Shown piece after piece: positions 17,601 through 25,783 of a stretch of DNA of 64,000 nt. Position 1 is the stretch's first letter. Every line of letters starts with the position of its first letter. The stretch is taken from the NCBI GenBank assembly GCA_028821405.1, contig JAPPGK010000074.1:16091-80090 (forward strand), read 5' to 3'. The position numbers and the translations under genes are program-made. Below the pieces are notes generated by a model. It was given only the letters and a program-made list of their open reading frames with translations. It did not search any database and was not told where the DNA came from. Source of the DNA: Gammaproteobacteria bacterium. Lineage in GTDB: Bacteria > Pseudomonadota > Gammaproteobacteria > Pseudomonadales > Azotimanducaceae.

Positions 17601-18174
17601 TTTCCCGGCCCTGAGCCTGCCCAACGTCCTGACGATCAGCCGGATCGCCCTGGTGCCCGTGTTTGCGGTCGTCTACCTCGTCACCGACGAATTCCATTGG
17701 ATTGCTGCGCTTCTGTTCGCGGCGGCGGCGTTCACGGACTGGCTCGACGGCTACCTGGCAAGGAAACTGGAGCAGGTAACGCCGTTCGGGGCATTCCTCG
17801 ACCCCGTTGCCGACAAACTGATCGTCGTTACCGCCCTGGTATTGCTGGTCGGCAGCCACGCCAACATATGGATGACCCTGCCCGGCATCATCATCGTGGG
17901 TCGCGAGATCGTCGTCTCCGCGTTACGGGAGTGGATGGCGGAGATGAACCGGCGGGGCCTCGTTTCCGTGTCGTGGGTTGGGCGTCTCAAGACCACCGTT
18001 CAGATGGTCGCCATCATCGTCCTGCTGGCCAACCCGCCCGAAATGCGCCCGTGGGCGATCGTCGGGGTGGTGCTGCTCTACGCCGCCGTGTTCCTCACGA
18101 TCTGGTCGATGATCACCTACGGTCGTGCCGCGTGGCCGACCCTCAAGGACGGACTTGGGGAAGGCAGCGGCTGA
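17578..18174 (+). CDS. pgsA: CDP-diacylglycerol--glycerol-3-phosphate 3-phosphatidyltransferase
   Basis: A 198-residue membrane enzyme that makes phosphatidylglycerol phosphate from CDP-diacylglycerol and glycerol 3-phosphate. It contains the CDP-alcohol phosphotransferase signature as DWLDGYLARKLEQVTPFGAFLDPVADK, the D-G-x2-A-R-x8-G-x3-D-x3-D pattern carrying the catalytic aspartates. N-terminal LPNVLTISRIALVP and four to five hydrophobic segments fit PgsA. The ATG at 17578 overlaps uvrC by 23 bases; the ATG at 17590 is the alternative. tRNA-Cys follows downstream. Confidence 0.94.
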   Translation: MDRYMADSFPALSLPNVLTISRIALVPVFAVVYLVTDEFHWIAALLFAAAAFTDWLDGYLARKLEQVTPFGAFLDPVADKLIVVTALVLLVGSHANIWMTLPGIIIVGREIVVSALREWMAEMNRRGLVSVSWVGRLKTTVQMVAIIVLLANPPEMRPWAIVGVVLLYAAVFLTIWSMITYGRAAWPTLKDGLGEGSG

Positions 18175-18192
18175 TTCGCCGGCAACCGCCTG

Positions 18193-18201
18193 TGGTACGA
18201 T
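18193..18201 (+). promoter_or_regulatory. Probable extended -10 promoter for tRNA-Cys
   Basis: TG, one base, then TACGAT forms an extended -10 element ending about 55 bases before the mature tRNA 5' end. No convincing -35 is visible, which the extended -10 may offset. Assignment is by motif only. Confidence 0.4.
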
Positions 18202-18255
18202 ATTCGGTCTGGGCGCCTACCAGGCTGTCGACGCGACAAGCGGATGGTGTTCGTG

Positions 18256-18329
18256 GGCTGGATGGCAGAGTGGTCATGCAGCGGACTGCAAATCCGTTTA
18301 CGCCGGTTCGATTCCGACTCCAGCCTCCA
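18256..18329 (+). tRNA. tRNA-Cys (anticodon GCA)
   Basis: A 74-base cloverleaf. The acceptor stem pairs GGCTGGA with TCCAGCC; the D region reads GGCAGAGTGGTCATGCA; the anticodon stem-loop CGGACTGCAAATCCG places GCA in the anticodon; the T arm has GGTTCGATTCC; and CCA is encoded after discriminator T. It reads UGC/UGU codons. In many Gammaproteobacteria a tRNA-Gly/Cys/Leu cluster follows pgsA; only the Cys gene is found here. Confidence 0.96.
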
Positions 18330-18362
18330 ATTGCCTAGACTTGGGGATGGTGGCGTCTCGGA

Positions 18363-18380
18363 TACCGCGGGGTCGCGGTA
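18363..18380. terminator. Short perfect stem-loop after tRNA-Cys
   Basis: TACCGCG, loop GGGT, CGCGGTA: seven perfect GC-rich pairs beginning 34 bases after the tRNA CCA end. There is no long T tract, so it may end the tRNA transcript or act as a processing or barrier element. Confidence 0.35.
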
Positions 18381-18475
18381 CATCGTTGTAAAGTGCTGCT
18401 TCGGATGGGAGGCGGCTGTGGTAAGGTTGATCACTTGTAAGGGCCGCGGCCCACAGGACGAGTTGGGTTTGGGGT

Positions 18476-18814
18476 ATGGAAGTCACGACTGAGAACGAGA
18501 ACGGCACGCTCATTGCCAGGGCCGGGGGCCGCATCGACGGCACCAACGCGGCCGAGTTCGAGAATGCGATGCAGACGGCAATAGGCGGCACCGAGGGGGC
18601 GGTTGTTCTGGACTGCGAGGAACTCTCGTACATCAGCAGCGCCGGCCTTCGCGCGATCTTGCGCATTGCCAAGGATCTCAACCGGCGGGCGGTCAAATTC
18701 GTACTGTGCTCGTTGTCGGATCCGATCCGCGAAGTGTTTCAGATCAGCGGCTTCGACAAGATCATCAACATCCATCCCAATCGCAGCGGCGCCGTCTCCG
18801 CGGTAGCCTCCTGA
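18476..18814 (+). CDS. STAS-domain anti-sigma factor antagonist
   Basis: A 112-residue stand-alone STAS domain of the SpoIIAA/RsbV type. The segment VVLDCEELSYISSAGLRAIL contains the serine usually phosphorylated by the partner anti-sigma kinase (S-S-A-G-L-R). DPIREVFQISGFDKIINIH matches the C-terminal helix. In the known systems the dephosphorylated protein binds a HATPase kinase and frees a sigma factor or other target. No RsbW-like kinase or PP2C phosphatase is encoded nearby, so the partner must lie elsewhere. Confidence 0.9.
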   Translation: MEVTTENENGTLIARAGGRIDGTNAAEFENAMQTAIGGTEGAVVLDCEELSYISSAGLRAILRIAKDLNRRAVKFVLCSLSDPIREVFQISGFDKIINIHPNRSGAVSAVAS

Positions 18815-18876
18815 CCTCCTAGAACACGTGACCTGCCCTCGCCCAGCCTCGCGGCGAGGCGGGACGAGCGCGTCGC

Positions 18877-20841
18877 CTACGGTTTCTGCGCGAGGAGCTC
18901 GGCCAATGCGCTGCCGAGTTGCTCATGGCCCCCCGCGTACGCCCACCCCGCTGCGGTACCGTCGTAGACGTTGTCGCGGAGCAACGGGTCGGCGCCTCGT
19001 GCGAGCAACTCGTGCACCAAGTCCTCGTCGCCGTCGATCGCCGCCTGGTGCAACGCGGTCGCACCGTCACCACGACGTGAATCGATGTCGACACCCGCAT
19101 CGAGCAGGGCGAAGAGCATTTCCCGTTCGCGCAGTGTTGCGCATTCCACAACCGCTTGTGCGGCGATAGCGGACCGCGGGTCGAATCCGTCCACCTGTCC
19201 AGGTGCCCGATCCACAAGTTCGACGAGCAAGGTGTAGACGTCCGCCACGCGTGCACCCCCCTTGGCGAGCGCGGCAACCATCGAAACCGTCAATCCTGCG
19301 TCCCGCGGATGTCCACTACTGGTCAGCAGGCCGAACGTCGTTTCATCCGGTCCACCACGGTAGGTGTAGCACGACGCGTTCGGGTCCGCGCCTGCGGCGA
19401 GAAGCACCTCGATGACTTCGACGGCGTTGTCCGGCGTCTTTGCGCGGTAGCCCTCGATGCCGTTGGCACCGAGGTAGTGCAGCAGGGTACAGCGGTGGGG
19501 TCTTGGGGAGCGCGCGGTCGCCAAAGCCGGGTTGCCGCGCAGCAGCCGCGCAAGCGTGGCAATGTCGCCATCGACCGCGGCATCCGCCGCGCGTTCGAAG
19601 ATGGCGCTGAAGTCGGGGTCATCGTAGAGGATCGAAGCCCGTCCGGGGCGTTGCGGCGCCAACAACGCCACCGTTGAGTCCCGGGCCGGGGTATTGCCGC
19701 GCCGTGCCGAGTCGAACGGCACCTCGCCAGCGTAGTTCACGGCACCGGTATCGGCGCCCGCGGCGATGAGGCGCGCGACGGCATCGGCGTTGCCGGCGTT
19801 CGCGGCCAAGTGCAATGCGTGGTTTCCGTCGTCATCGACTGCATTCGGGTCGGCACCACCATCGAGCAGAAGACGAATGGCATCGCCGTTGCCCATGCGA
19901 ACCGCCCGGCAGACCCAAACGTGGTCGATGGCCGTCAATCGCGACGGGTCCTTCAGTTGGGATGCGCGTGTTTCGTCGTTGGCGAAGCAGGCCGAGACCC
20001 AGTGGTCCACGTTACGGATCTCGTCGTCCTTGGCACCGTGCTGGCGAAGCAGCGTGGCGTGGGTTTCCCGCCTGAGACAGGTGGCGACGGCGAGCGGCGT
20101 GCGTCCCCCGCGGTCGGGAAAGTGAACGTCAGCACCCATGGCGAGCAAGGCCTCGACGACATCGAACCCGGTGTCGAGGACCACGGCCTCGTGCAGGCAA
20201 TTGCCCTTGAAACCCCAGGTGCCCATGGTCCAGTTCGGATCCGCGTTGTGGTCGAGCAGCAGACGAACGAACTTGATGTCGTCGAATGCCAGGCAGTGTG
20301 GCAAGGCGTGGCAGGCATGCCACAGTGGCGGATTTGCCGCCAGGAGGATTGCGAGGCTCTCGATATCGCGATGCCGTGCCGCCTCCCACATCGCCGAGCC
20401 TTCGTAGAGGGTGGGTCCATCGGCGACGTCCGCACCGGATTCCAGTAGGAGTTTGGCCAGATCGGGGCTGCGCGCCCGGCCGATGGCGGCACCCAATGCG
20501 GTGCGGTAGCCACGGATGGTCTCCGACTCGCGGACGCCGGCATTCGGATCGGCACCTAGATCCAGCAGCGCTTTAGCAATGCGAAGTCGCAACGTGTCGG
20601 TGGGGCCATGGTGCGTTCGATAACGCGAGTTGAGCAGGTACAGCAGCGGTGGCCAGGCGTTGGGACCGACTTGGGTGTTGACGGATTGGGCGTCGAGTTC
20701 TGCCAACGCCTGGGGATCGGCGATCGCCAATCCGCAAGCGACGGAGTGCGATTCCGGCGGTCTTGACAGGATGGCGTCGACCAAGGTGGCGTCACCGGCA
20801 AGCGCGGCCTGGAGCAGCGCGCTATCGGAAGGGGCGGCCAA
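18877..20841 (-). CDS. Large ankyrin-repeat protein, probable TTG start
   Basis: A 654-residue protein made almost entirely of ankyrin units, with consensus phrases such as KALLDLGADPNAGV, KLLLESGADVADG, RLLLDHNADPNWT, EALLAMGADVHFPDRGGRTPLAVA, RLLLDGGADPNAVDDDGNHALHLA, VLLAAGADPNA and HELLARGADPLLRD. No signal peptide is visible, so it is probably a cytoplasmic or effector-type binding protein. No ATG or GTG exists between the upstream stop and the first repeats. A TTG at 20841 with AGGA ten bases ahead is the only good start; further upstream the frame shadows the dehydratase gene. It lies 68 bases after that gene on the same strand. Confidence 0.75.
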   Translation of the reverse strand: MAAPSDSALLQAALAGDATLVDAILSRPPESHSVACGLAIADPQALAELDAQSVNTQVGPNAWPPLLYLLNSRYRTHHGPTDTLRLRIAKALLDLGADPNAGVRESETIRGYRTALGAAIGRARSPDLAKLLLESGADVADGPTLYEGSAMWEAARHRDIESLAILLAANPPLWHACHALPHCLAFDDIKFVRLLLDHNADPNWTMGTWGFKGNCLHEAVVLDTGFDVVEALLAMGADVHFPDRGGRTPLAVATCLRRETHATLLRQHGAKDDEIRNVDHWVSACFANDETRASQLKDPSRLTAIDHVWVCRAVRMGNGDAIRLLLDGGADPNAVDDDGNHALHLAANAGNADAVARLIAAGADTGAVNYAGEVPFDSARRGNTPARDSTVALLAPQRPGRASILYDDPDFSAIFERAADAAVDGDIATLARLLRGNPALATARSPRPHRCTLLHYLGANGIEGYRAKTPDNAVEVIEVLLAAGADPNASCYTYRGGPDETTFGLLTSSGHPRDAGLTVSMVAALAKGGARVADVYTLLVELVDRAPGQVDGFDPRSAIAAQAVVECATLREREMLFALLDAGVDIDSRRGDGATALHQAAIDGDEDLVHELLARGADPLLRDNVYDGTAAGWAYAGGHEQLGSALAELLAQKP

Positions 20842-20909
20842 GGAGGCGTCCTGTTTCGTGGCGCGCGGGCGGATCGTGGCAACCGGCCGCGGGCGCCGAC
20901 GCCGCGGCG

Positions 20910-21992
20910 CTACGCCGGCACCGCTACCGTGATCGTCGACTCGGCCGTGGCCAGCCCTGCCTGGTTCTCGTTGTAGACCTCGAGGTCGACGAGGTTCTCC
21001 CCGTTCTCGATGTACTTGCGCGCCACGGTGCCGAATACGGTGTTGGTGTCGCCCACGACGTTGGGATGCCGTACCCGGGTCACCATTCTCTTCAGGGTGC
21101 CTTCGTCGCCCATCCAGTCGGTGGCCATCTGGGCCAGCCAGCAAACCCGTTGCGGACCCCAGTCGAATTGGCCGGGCATGTTGCGGCGGTTCTTGGCGTG
21201 TTCGGCATCGTAGCGACCGCCACCGCCGAGGTCCTTGGATTCCTCCGCCTCGAGCGCAGCGCGGGGGCTGCGCCCGGTTCCCACCACGCCGTGGGTGAAC
21301 AGGAAGAGTTCGGTCACCGTGTACGTGCCCTTGTGCAAGGGGGGAATCTCCTCGCCTTCGACGACGCCTTCGAAATGGCGTGTGGCGGCGCCCTGGCGCT
21401 GACGTTCGAAGACCAGGGGATCGGGGGACTCCTCGATGACCTGGGTCTTCTTCTCGCGGTCATATTTGATCGTTCTGCCACCGCCGAGATTCTGGTAGCG
21501 GGCCATCAGCGTTTGCTTGGTGGCCACGAGTTCCTTGCGCTGGTTGTGGTAGCTCACCAGCGCTTCGCACAGCACGAAGTCGCCGATGCGGTCGCTGTGC
21601 TTGCGGTGAACGTCGACGATCTCCTCGGTGGCCGTGATGCGGTCGCCCAGCCAGATGGTCTTGTAGAAGTTGATCTCCCCGCCGGCGTAGTTCATGGGGA
21701 AGAAACTGGACGACAACCGTCGCCCGTCGATGTTGCCGTTGATCGCCATGGCGACGCCGATGCTGGCGCCGTAGATGAAGATCGGCGGCGCGGTGATCAT
21801 GCCGAACCGGCTTGCACCGGCGTGGGCCTCGTCGCGATACAGCGGGTTGTAGTCGCCGACGCCGTCGCCGAAGCGGCGGATGTTGTCGAGGCTCGCTTCG
21901 CGGCTGCCCCGTGCCGGCATCCGGTAGCCGATGCCCTTGCGGTATTCCGCTTCGAATTCGTCCAGCGTCTCGATCATGGCCGGTGCTGCCAT
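20910..21992 (-). CDS. MaoC/FAS1-like double hot-dog dehydratase
   Basis: A 360-residue protein with two hot-dog halves. The first carries [33 protein letters not shown], containing the D-x-N-P hydratase signature and the following proline turn. The second is degenerate, with [24 protein letters not shown] and [15 protein letters not shown]. Such proteins hydrate enoyl-CoA or dehydrate hydroxyacyl-CoA substrates, for example in mesaconyl-CoA-type or fatty-acid routes. The substrate is unknown. It is transcribed away from the molybdenum hydroxylase genes, with about 120 bases between. Confidence 0.82.
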   Translation of the reverse strand: MAAPAMIETLDEFEAEYRKGIGYRMPARGSREASLDNIRRFGDGVGDYNPLYRDEAHAGASRFGMITAPPIFIYGASIGVAMAINGNIDGRRLSSSFFPMNYAGGEINFYKTIWLGDRITATEEIVDVHRKHSDRIGDFVLCEALVSYHNQRKELVATKQTLMARYQNLGGGRTIKYDREKKTQVIEESPDPLVFERQRQGAATRHFEGVVEGEEIPPLHKGTYTVTELFLFTHGVVGTGRSPRAALEAEESKDLGGGGRYDAEHAKNRRNMPGQFDWGPQRVCWLAQMATDWMGDEGTLKRMVTRVRHPNVVGDTNTVFGTVARKYIENGENLVDLEVYNENQAGLATAESTITVAVPA

Positions 21993-22111
21993 CGGCGTAC
22001 CCTCCCTCGATTGAAGGGAGCGAAGTTACTCCGCTGGCGAACAAGGTGTCAAAACGGATCGTTTTGGGTTACAACGTTCACTTGGAGTGGAGTGGAGAGG
22101 GAGTCGCGAAG

Positions 22112-22600
22112 GTGAATCTCAAGGTAAACGGGGAGGTGCGGAATCTCGGCGAGATCGATCCGCAAACCCCGCTGTTGTGGGCGTTGCGGGACGAACTCAA
22201 CCTCGTCGGCGCCAAGTTCGGTTGCGGGATAAGCCAGTGCGGCGCCTGCACGGTACTCGTCGACGGCCAAGCCGTGAAGTCCTGTTCCTATCCGGTTTCG
22301 GCGGTGGCAGATGGACACGTCACGACGATCGAGGGACTGGCGGGCGGCGACGGGGAACTGAACGCGGTCCAGCAAGCCTGGGTCGACCTCGACGTGGCCC
22401 AGTGCGGCTATTGCCAGGCGGGCCAGATCATGGCTGCGGAAGCGCTGCTGCGCGCCAATCCGAGCCCCGGCGACGCCGACATCGATCAGGCGATGGCGTC
22501 CAACCTATGTCGGTGCGGGACCTACATCCGCATCCGTGAGGCGGTGAAGATGGCGGTCGCGAACCGGCGGTCGGCTGAAGCCGCGGACGCAGCGGAATAG
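22112..22600 (+). CDS. (2Fe-2S)-binding small subunit of a molybdenum hydroxylase (isoquinoline 1-oxidoreductase alpha-like)
   Basis: A 162-residue two-cluster protein. The plant-type ferredoxin cluster is [17 protein letters not shown]; the second cluster is [11 protein letters not shown] followed by [11 protein letters not shown]. It passes electrons from the molybdenum centre of the large subunit. The GTG start at 22112 gives [10 protein letters not shown], with a GAGAGGGAG ribosome site about ten bases ahead; the longer open frame only overlaps the divergent dehydratase gene. The large-subunit gene begins 11 bases after the stop. No FAD subunit is present, as in the isoquinoline-oxidoreductase group, where cytochromes take the electrons. 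Confidence 0.9.
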   Translation: MNLKVNGEVRNLGEIDPQTPLLWALRDELNLVGAKFGCGISQCGACTVLVDGQAVKSCSYPVSAVADGHVTTIEGLAGGDGELNAVQQAWVDLDVAQCGYCQAGQIMAAEALLRANPSPGDADIDQAMASNLCRCGTYIRIREAVKMAVANRRSAEAADAAE

Positions 22601-22611
22601 GGGAGGGGGCC

Positions 22612-24864
22612 ATGAGTGCATTGAACTACTCGGACATCGGCGACGTGGTGCCGGCGGTGACCGGCGAACGGATTGGGGCCGGCGACGATGCATCGGTCGC
22701 CGTCCGCATCGGCAAACTCGACCGTCGGCAGTTCCTCAAGCTCACGGGCTTGGTCGGCGGCGGGTTGATGCTGTCGTTCACGATGCCCCGTGCGTTGGCG
22801 ACGAGCGCCGCGCTCAAGCCGAACGGCTACATCAAGATCGACGCGACGGGCATCGTGCTCTACGCGAAGAACCCCGAGATCGGCCAAGGGGTGAAGACGT
22901 CCCTGCCCATGATCGTCGCGGAGGAACTCGATGCGGCCTGGGAGGATGTCGAGGTCGTCCAGTCTCCCATCGATCAAGGCCTCTACGGCATGCAGTTTGC
23001 CGGTGGATCCACGTCCATTCCCATGAACTGGGATCCTCTGCGTCGATCGGGGGCTGCCGCCCGGGCGATGCTCGTCGAAGCAGCCGCCAAGCGTTGGGGA
23101 GTGGATGCCGCATCGCTGTCGACGCAGGACAGCCATGTCATCCACGCCCCGAGTGGCCGGAAGCTCAAGTACACCGAGTTGGCGGCGGAGGCCGCAGCCG
23201 TCCCGATCCCCAACCCGCAATCGCTGACGCTCAAGACGCGCGATCAGTTCCGGTTGCTGGGCAAGCGCATCACCGGCGTGGACAACGACGCGCTCGTACG
23301 CGGCGAACCGCTGTTCGGCATCGATCAGAGCTTGCCGGGCATGAAGTACGCCGTGTACCAGAAGTGCCCGGCGATCGGCGGCAAGGTCAAATCGGCCGAT
23401 CTCGACGAAGTGAAAAAGATGCCCGGCGTTAGCGATGCCTTCGTTCTCGACGGCAACGGCAACGCGGGCGAACTGTTGCCGGGAGTCGCAATCGTCGCGG
23501 ACAGCACCTGGTCGGCGATCAAGGCCAAGCGTGCCCTAAGGGTGGAGTGGGACGAATCCGACGCCTCCAAGGACAGCTGGACCCATGCCAAGGCCGAAGC
23601 GGAACGCTTGGTCCGCGAGTCCGGACCCCCGGTGGTGAACACGGGTGACGTGGACGCGGCTTTTGCCGCCGGCGCCAAGCAGACGAGCGGTTTCTACAGC
23701 TATCACTTCGTCAGCCATGCCACGTTGGAGCCGCAGAACTGCACGGCCTGGTTCAAGGACGGTGCCCTCGAACTGTGGGCGCCGACCCAAACGCCCGGCC
23801 AGGGCATCGGCAGCGCCGCCAAGGTCGTCGGCATCTCGCCGAGCAAGGTGACCCTGCACCAGCTACGGTGCGGTGGCGGCTTCGGACGCCGCCTCTACAA
23901 CGACTTCACCACCGAGGCGGCAGCCATCGCAAAGCGTGCGGGCGTGCCGATCAAGCTGCAGTGGACCCGTGAAGACGACATGGCCTACGACCTCTACCGC
24001 GCCGGCGGCTTCCACCAGATGGATGGCTCGGTCGACGGGAACGGAAAGATCACGGGCTGGCGCGACCGATTCATCACGTTCACGAACGACGGGCGCCGCC
24101 CGGTGAGTGGCGGCGGGATGAGCCCGGGCGTGTTCCCGGCGGGTCTACTCGACAGCGTGCGGGTGGAACAGACGGCGCTTCCCTGGAAAAACCGCTGCGC
24201 CGCGTGGCGTGCGCCGGGTTCCAACGTGTTCGGTTTCGTGGTTCAGGGCTTTCTCGACGAATTGGCCCACTTGGCGGGGCGAGATCCGCTCGAAATGCTG
24301 CTCGAGGTCTTGGGCGAGCCGCGCCAGATGCCCGGTCGGCGTGGCATGCATACAGGGCGCGCCGCCGACGTCGTGAAACTGGCGGCGAAGGAAGCCGGGT
24401 GGGGACGCGAACTGCCCGACGGCCACGGCACGGGCGTCGCGTTCTACTACAGCCACGCGGGGCACATCGCCGAGGTTGCAGAAGTGAGCGTGGACGACGC
24501 CAAGCGAGTGAGGGTACACAAGGTGACCGTCGCGGCCGATGTGGGCCCGATCGTCAACTTGAGCGGCGCCGAGAACCAGATGCAGGGCTCGGTGGTGGAT
24601 GGGCTGTCGACCATGACGGGTCAATCGGTGACGTTCGAGAAGGGACGCGCCGAGCAGGGCAACTTCGACCAGTATCCGATGCTCAGGATGCCCTCGACGC
24701 CGGAAGTCGCCGTGCACTTCGTGGACAGCGACTACCCCCCGACGGGACTTGGCGAGCCAGCCTTTCCGCCGCTGGCTCCCGCGGTCTGCAATGCCATCTT
24801 CGCGGCCAGCGGACACCGGATTAGAACGCTGCCCATCAGCGAGGAAGGATTTTCGCTGGCCTAG
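22612..24864 (+). CDS. Molybdopterin-binding large subunit, isoquinoline 1-oxidoreductase beta-like
   Basis: A 750-residue xanthine-dehydrogenase-family subunit. A twin-arginine leader at residues 40-65 (DRRQFLKLTGLVGGGLMLSF) sends the folded complex to the periplasm, probably with the small subunit hitchhiking. Cofactor motifs include LRCGGGFGRRLYNDF and, near the C-terminus, GLGEPAFPPLAPA with the catalytic glutamate (G-L-G-E). The enzyme would hydroxylate an N-heterocycle or oxidise an aldehyde. No XdhC-type cofactor insertase or cytochrome gene is adjacent. A strong GGGAGGGGG ribosome site precedes the ATG. Confidence 0.9.
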   Translation: MSALNYSDIGDVVPAVTGERIGAGDDASVAVRIGKLDRRQFLKLTGLVGGGLMLSFTMPRALATSAALKPNGYIKIDATGIVLYAKNPEIGQGVKTSLPMIVAEELDAAWEDVEVVQSPIDQGLYGMQFAGGSTSIPMNWDPLRRSGAAARAMLVEAAAKRWGVDAASLSTQDSHVIHAPSGRKLKYTELAAEAAAVPIPNPQSLTLKTRDQFRLLGKRITGVDNDALVRGEPLFGIDQSLPGMKYAVYQKCPAIGGKVKSADLDEVKKMPGVSDAFVLDGNGNAGELLPGVAIVADSTWSAIKAKRALRVEWDESDASKDSWTHAKAEAERLVRESGPPVVNTGDVDAAFAAGAKQTSGFYSYHFVSHATLEPQNCTAWFKDGALELWAPTQTPGQGIGSAAKVVGISPSKVTLHQLRCGGGFGRRLYNDFTTEAAAIAKRAGVPIKLQWTREDDMAYDLYRAGGFHQMDGSVDGNGKITGWRDRFITFTNDGRRPVSGGGMSPGVFPAGLLDSVRVEQTALPWKNRCAAWRAPGSNVFGFVVQGFLDELAHLAGRDPLEMLLEVLGEPRQMPGRRGMHTGRAADVVKLAAKEAGWGRELPDGHGTGVAFYYSHAGHIAEVAEVSVDDAKRVRVHKVTVAADVGPIVNLSGAENQMQGSVVDGLSTMTGQSVTFEKGRAEQGNFDQYPMLRMPSTPEVAVHFVDSDYPPTGLGEPAFPPLAPAVCNAIFAASGHRIRTLPISEEGFSLA

Positions 24865-25172
24865 CAGCCCGTCGGATTTTTGGGGCGTTGGCCGAAAGGT
24901 CGGGCTGGGCGCTAGGTGGCTTGGGCTGGGGTAAAAGGCGGTGCCGTCAAGCAACGGCTTTGTGGCGCTGACCGGGCGCATCGGTGAGCAATCACGAAGC
25001 GCCGGCGTACGCTGTGTGGGTGGACCTGCTGACATAATATGTCGTAGTTTTGCTGAAGGTTCGTTCACCGTGCGTTGAGGAAATGTCCAGCGGCTTCAAG
25101 TTGCCGAGCGTGGCAGAGCCTTGGATACTGACTTGGTGAAGTGGGTGAAGAGAAGAAGGGTGGGAGTGCGAC
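24865..25172. other. Intergenic region with a perfect 13-base palindrome
   Basis: About 308 bases with no convincing gene. It contains GACATAATATGTC (25031-25043), a perfect palindrome about a central A, set in locally AT-rich DNA some 130 bases before the NfeD-like gene. It could be an operator for the NfeD/flotillin operon. Confidence 0.5.
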
Positions 25173-25736
25173 ATGGCTGAATGGTTCGCCGAACTTTCCG
25201 GGCTCCAGCAGACTCTGTTCGGAATCGCCGTCATCTCGACGGTGGTGTTCGCAATCCAGGTGATCTTCACGTTGTTCGGAATCGGCGAACTCGACGATCT
25301 GGAACTCGGTGAAGGCGGTGGCGAAGGGACCCCGCTCGGGGACATCTTCACCATCCGTAATGGGGTCTCGTTCCTGATGGGGTTGTCTTGGGGTGGCCTG
25401 ATGGCCTATAGCTGGGGCCTCACCCACGCATTCTTCGCGATTCTGATCGGCATCGTCGTGGGGTCGCTCTTCGTCGGCGTCAACATGGGATTGTTGGCCC
25501 TGATGGCCATGGTCAAGCATGAAGGCAACGTGCAACTCGAGAACGCCATCGGCGAGGAAGCCCGGGTGACGCTAGCCGTGCCCGAAGAACGCACGGGCGT
25601 CGGCAAGGTCAGCCTGTCACTGCAGGGGCGCTTCAAGGAGTATCACGCGATAACGGATGGCCGAGCCCTCACACGCAATTCGCCGGTCACCGTCGTCGAC
25701 GTGTCCGGCAGCCAGTTGGTCGTAGCAACAATGTAG
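25173..25736 (+). CDS. NfeD-like/YqiJ-type membrane protein with OB-fold
   Basis: A 187-residue protein with an N-terminal membrane segment (TLFGIAVISTVVFAIQVIFT), a central hydrophobic pair (FLMGLSWGGLMAYSWGLT and AFFAILIGIVVGSLFVG) and a C-terminal beta-rich OB-like domain (GEEARVTLAVPEE...). This layout matches YuaF of Bacillus and YqiJ of E. coli, which sit beside a flotillin and support membrane microdomain assembly. The flotillin gene follows 47 bases later. No rhomboid or serine-protease domain of long NfeD proteins is present. Confidence 0.8.
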   Translation: MAEWFAELSGLQQTLFGIAVISTVVFAIQVIFTLFGIGELDDLELGEGGGEGTPLGDIFTIRNGVSFLMGLSWGGLMAYSWGLTHAFFAILIGIVVGSLFVGVNMGLLALMAMVKHEGNVQLENAIGEEARVTLAVPEERTGVGKVSLSLQGRFKEYHAITDGRALTRNSPVTVVDVSGSQLVVATM

Positions 25737-25783
25737 GCCCTCGCCGGCGTCGCCCGATTTAGGTCCAAGTCAAGGGGAACCTC

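Noticed and set aside
20842..21144. Extension of the large ankyrin protein upstream of 20841
   Set aside because: The extra residues are a shadow of the dehydratase gene in another frame, Arg/Gly/His-rich and without ankyrin pattern.
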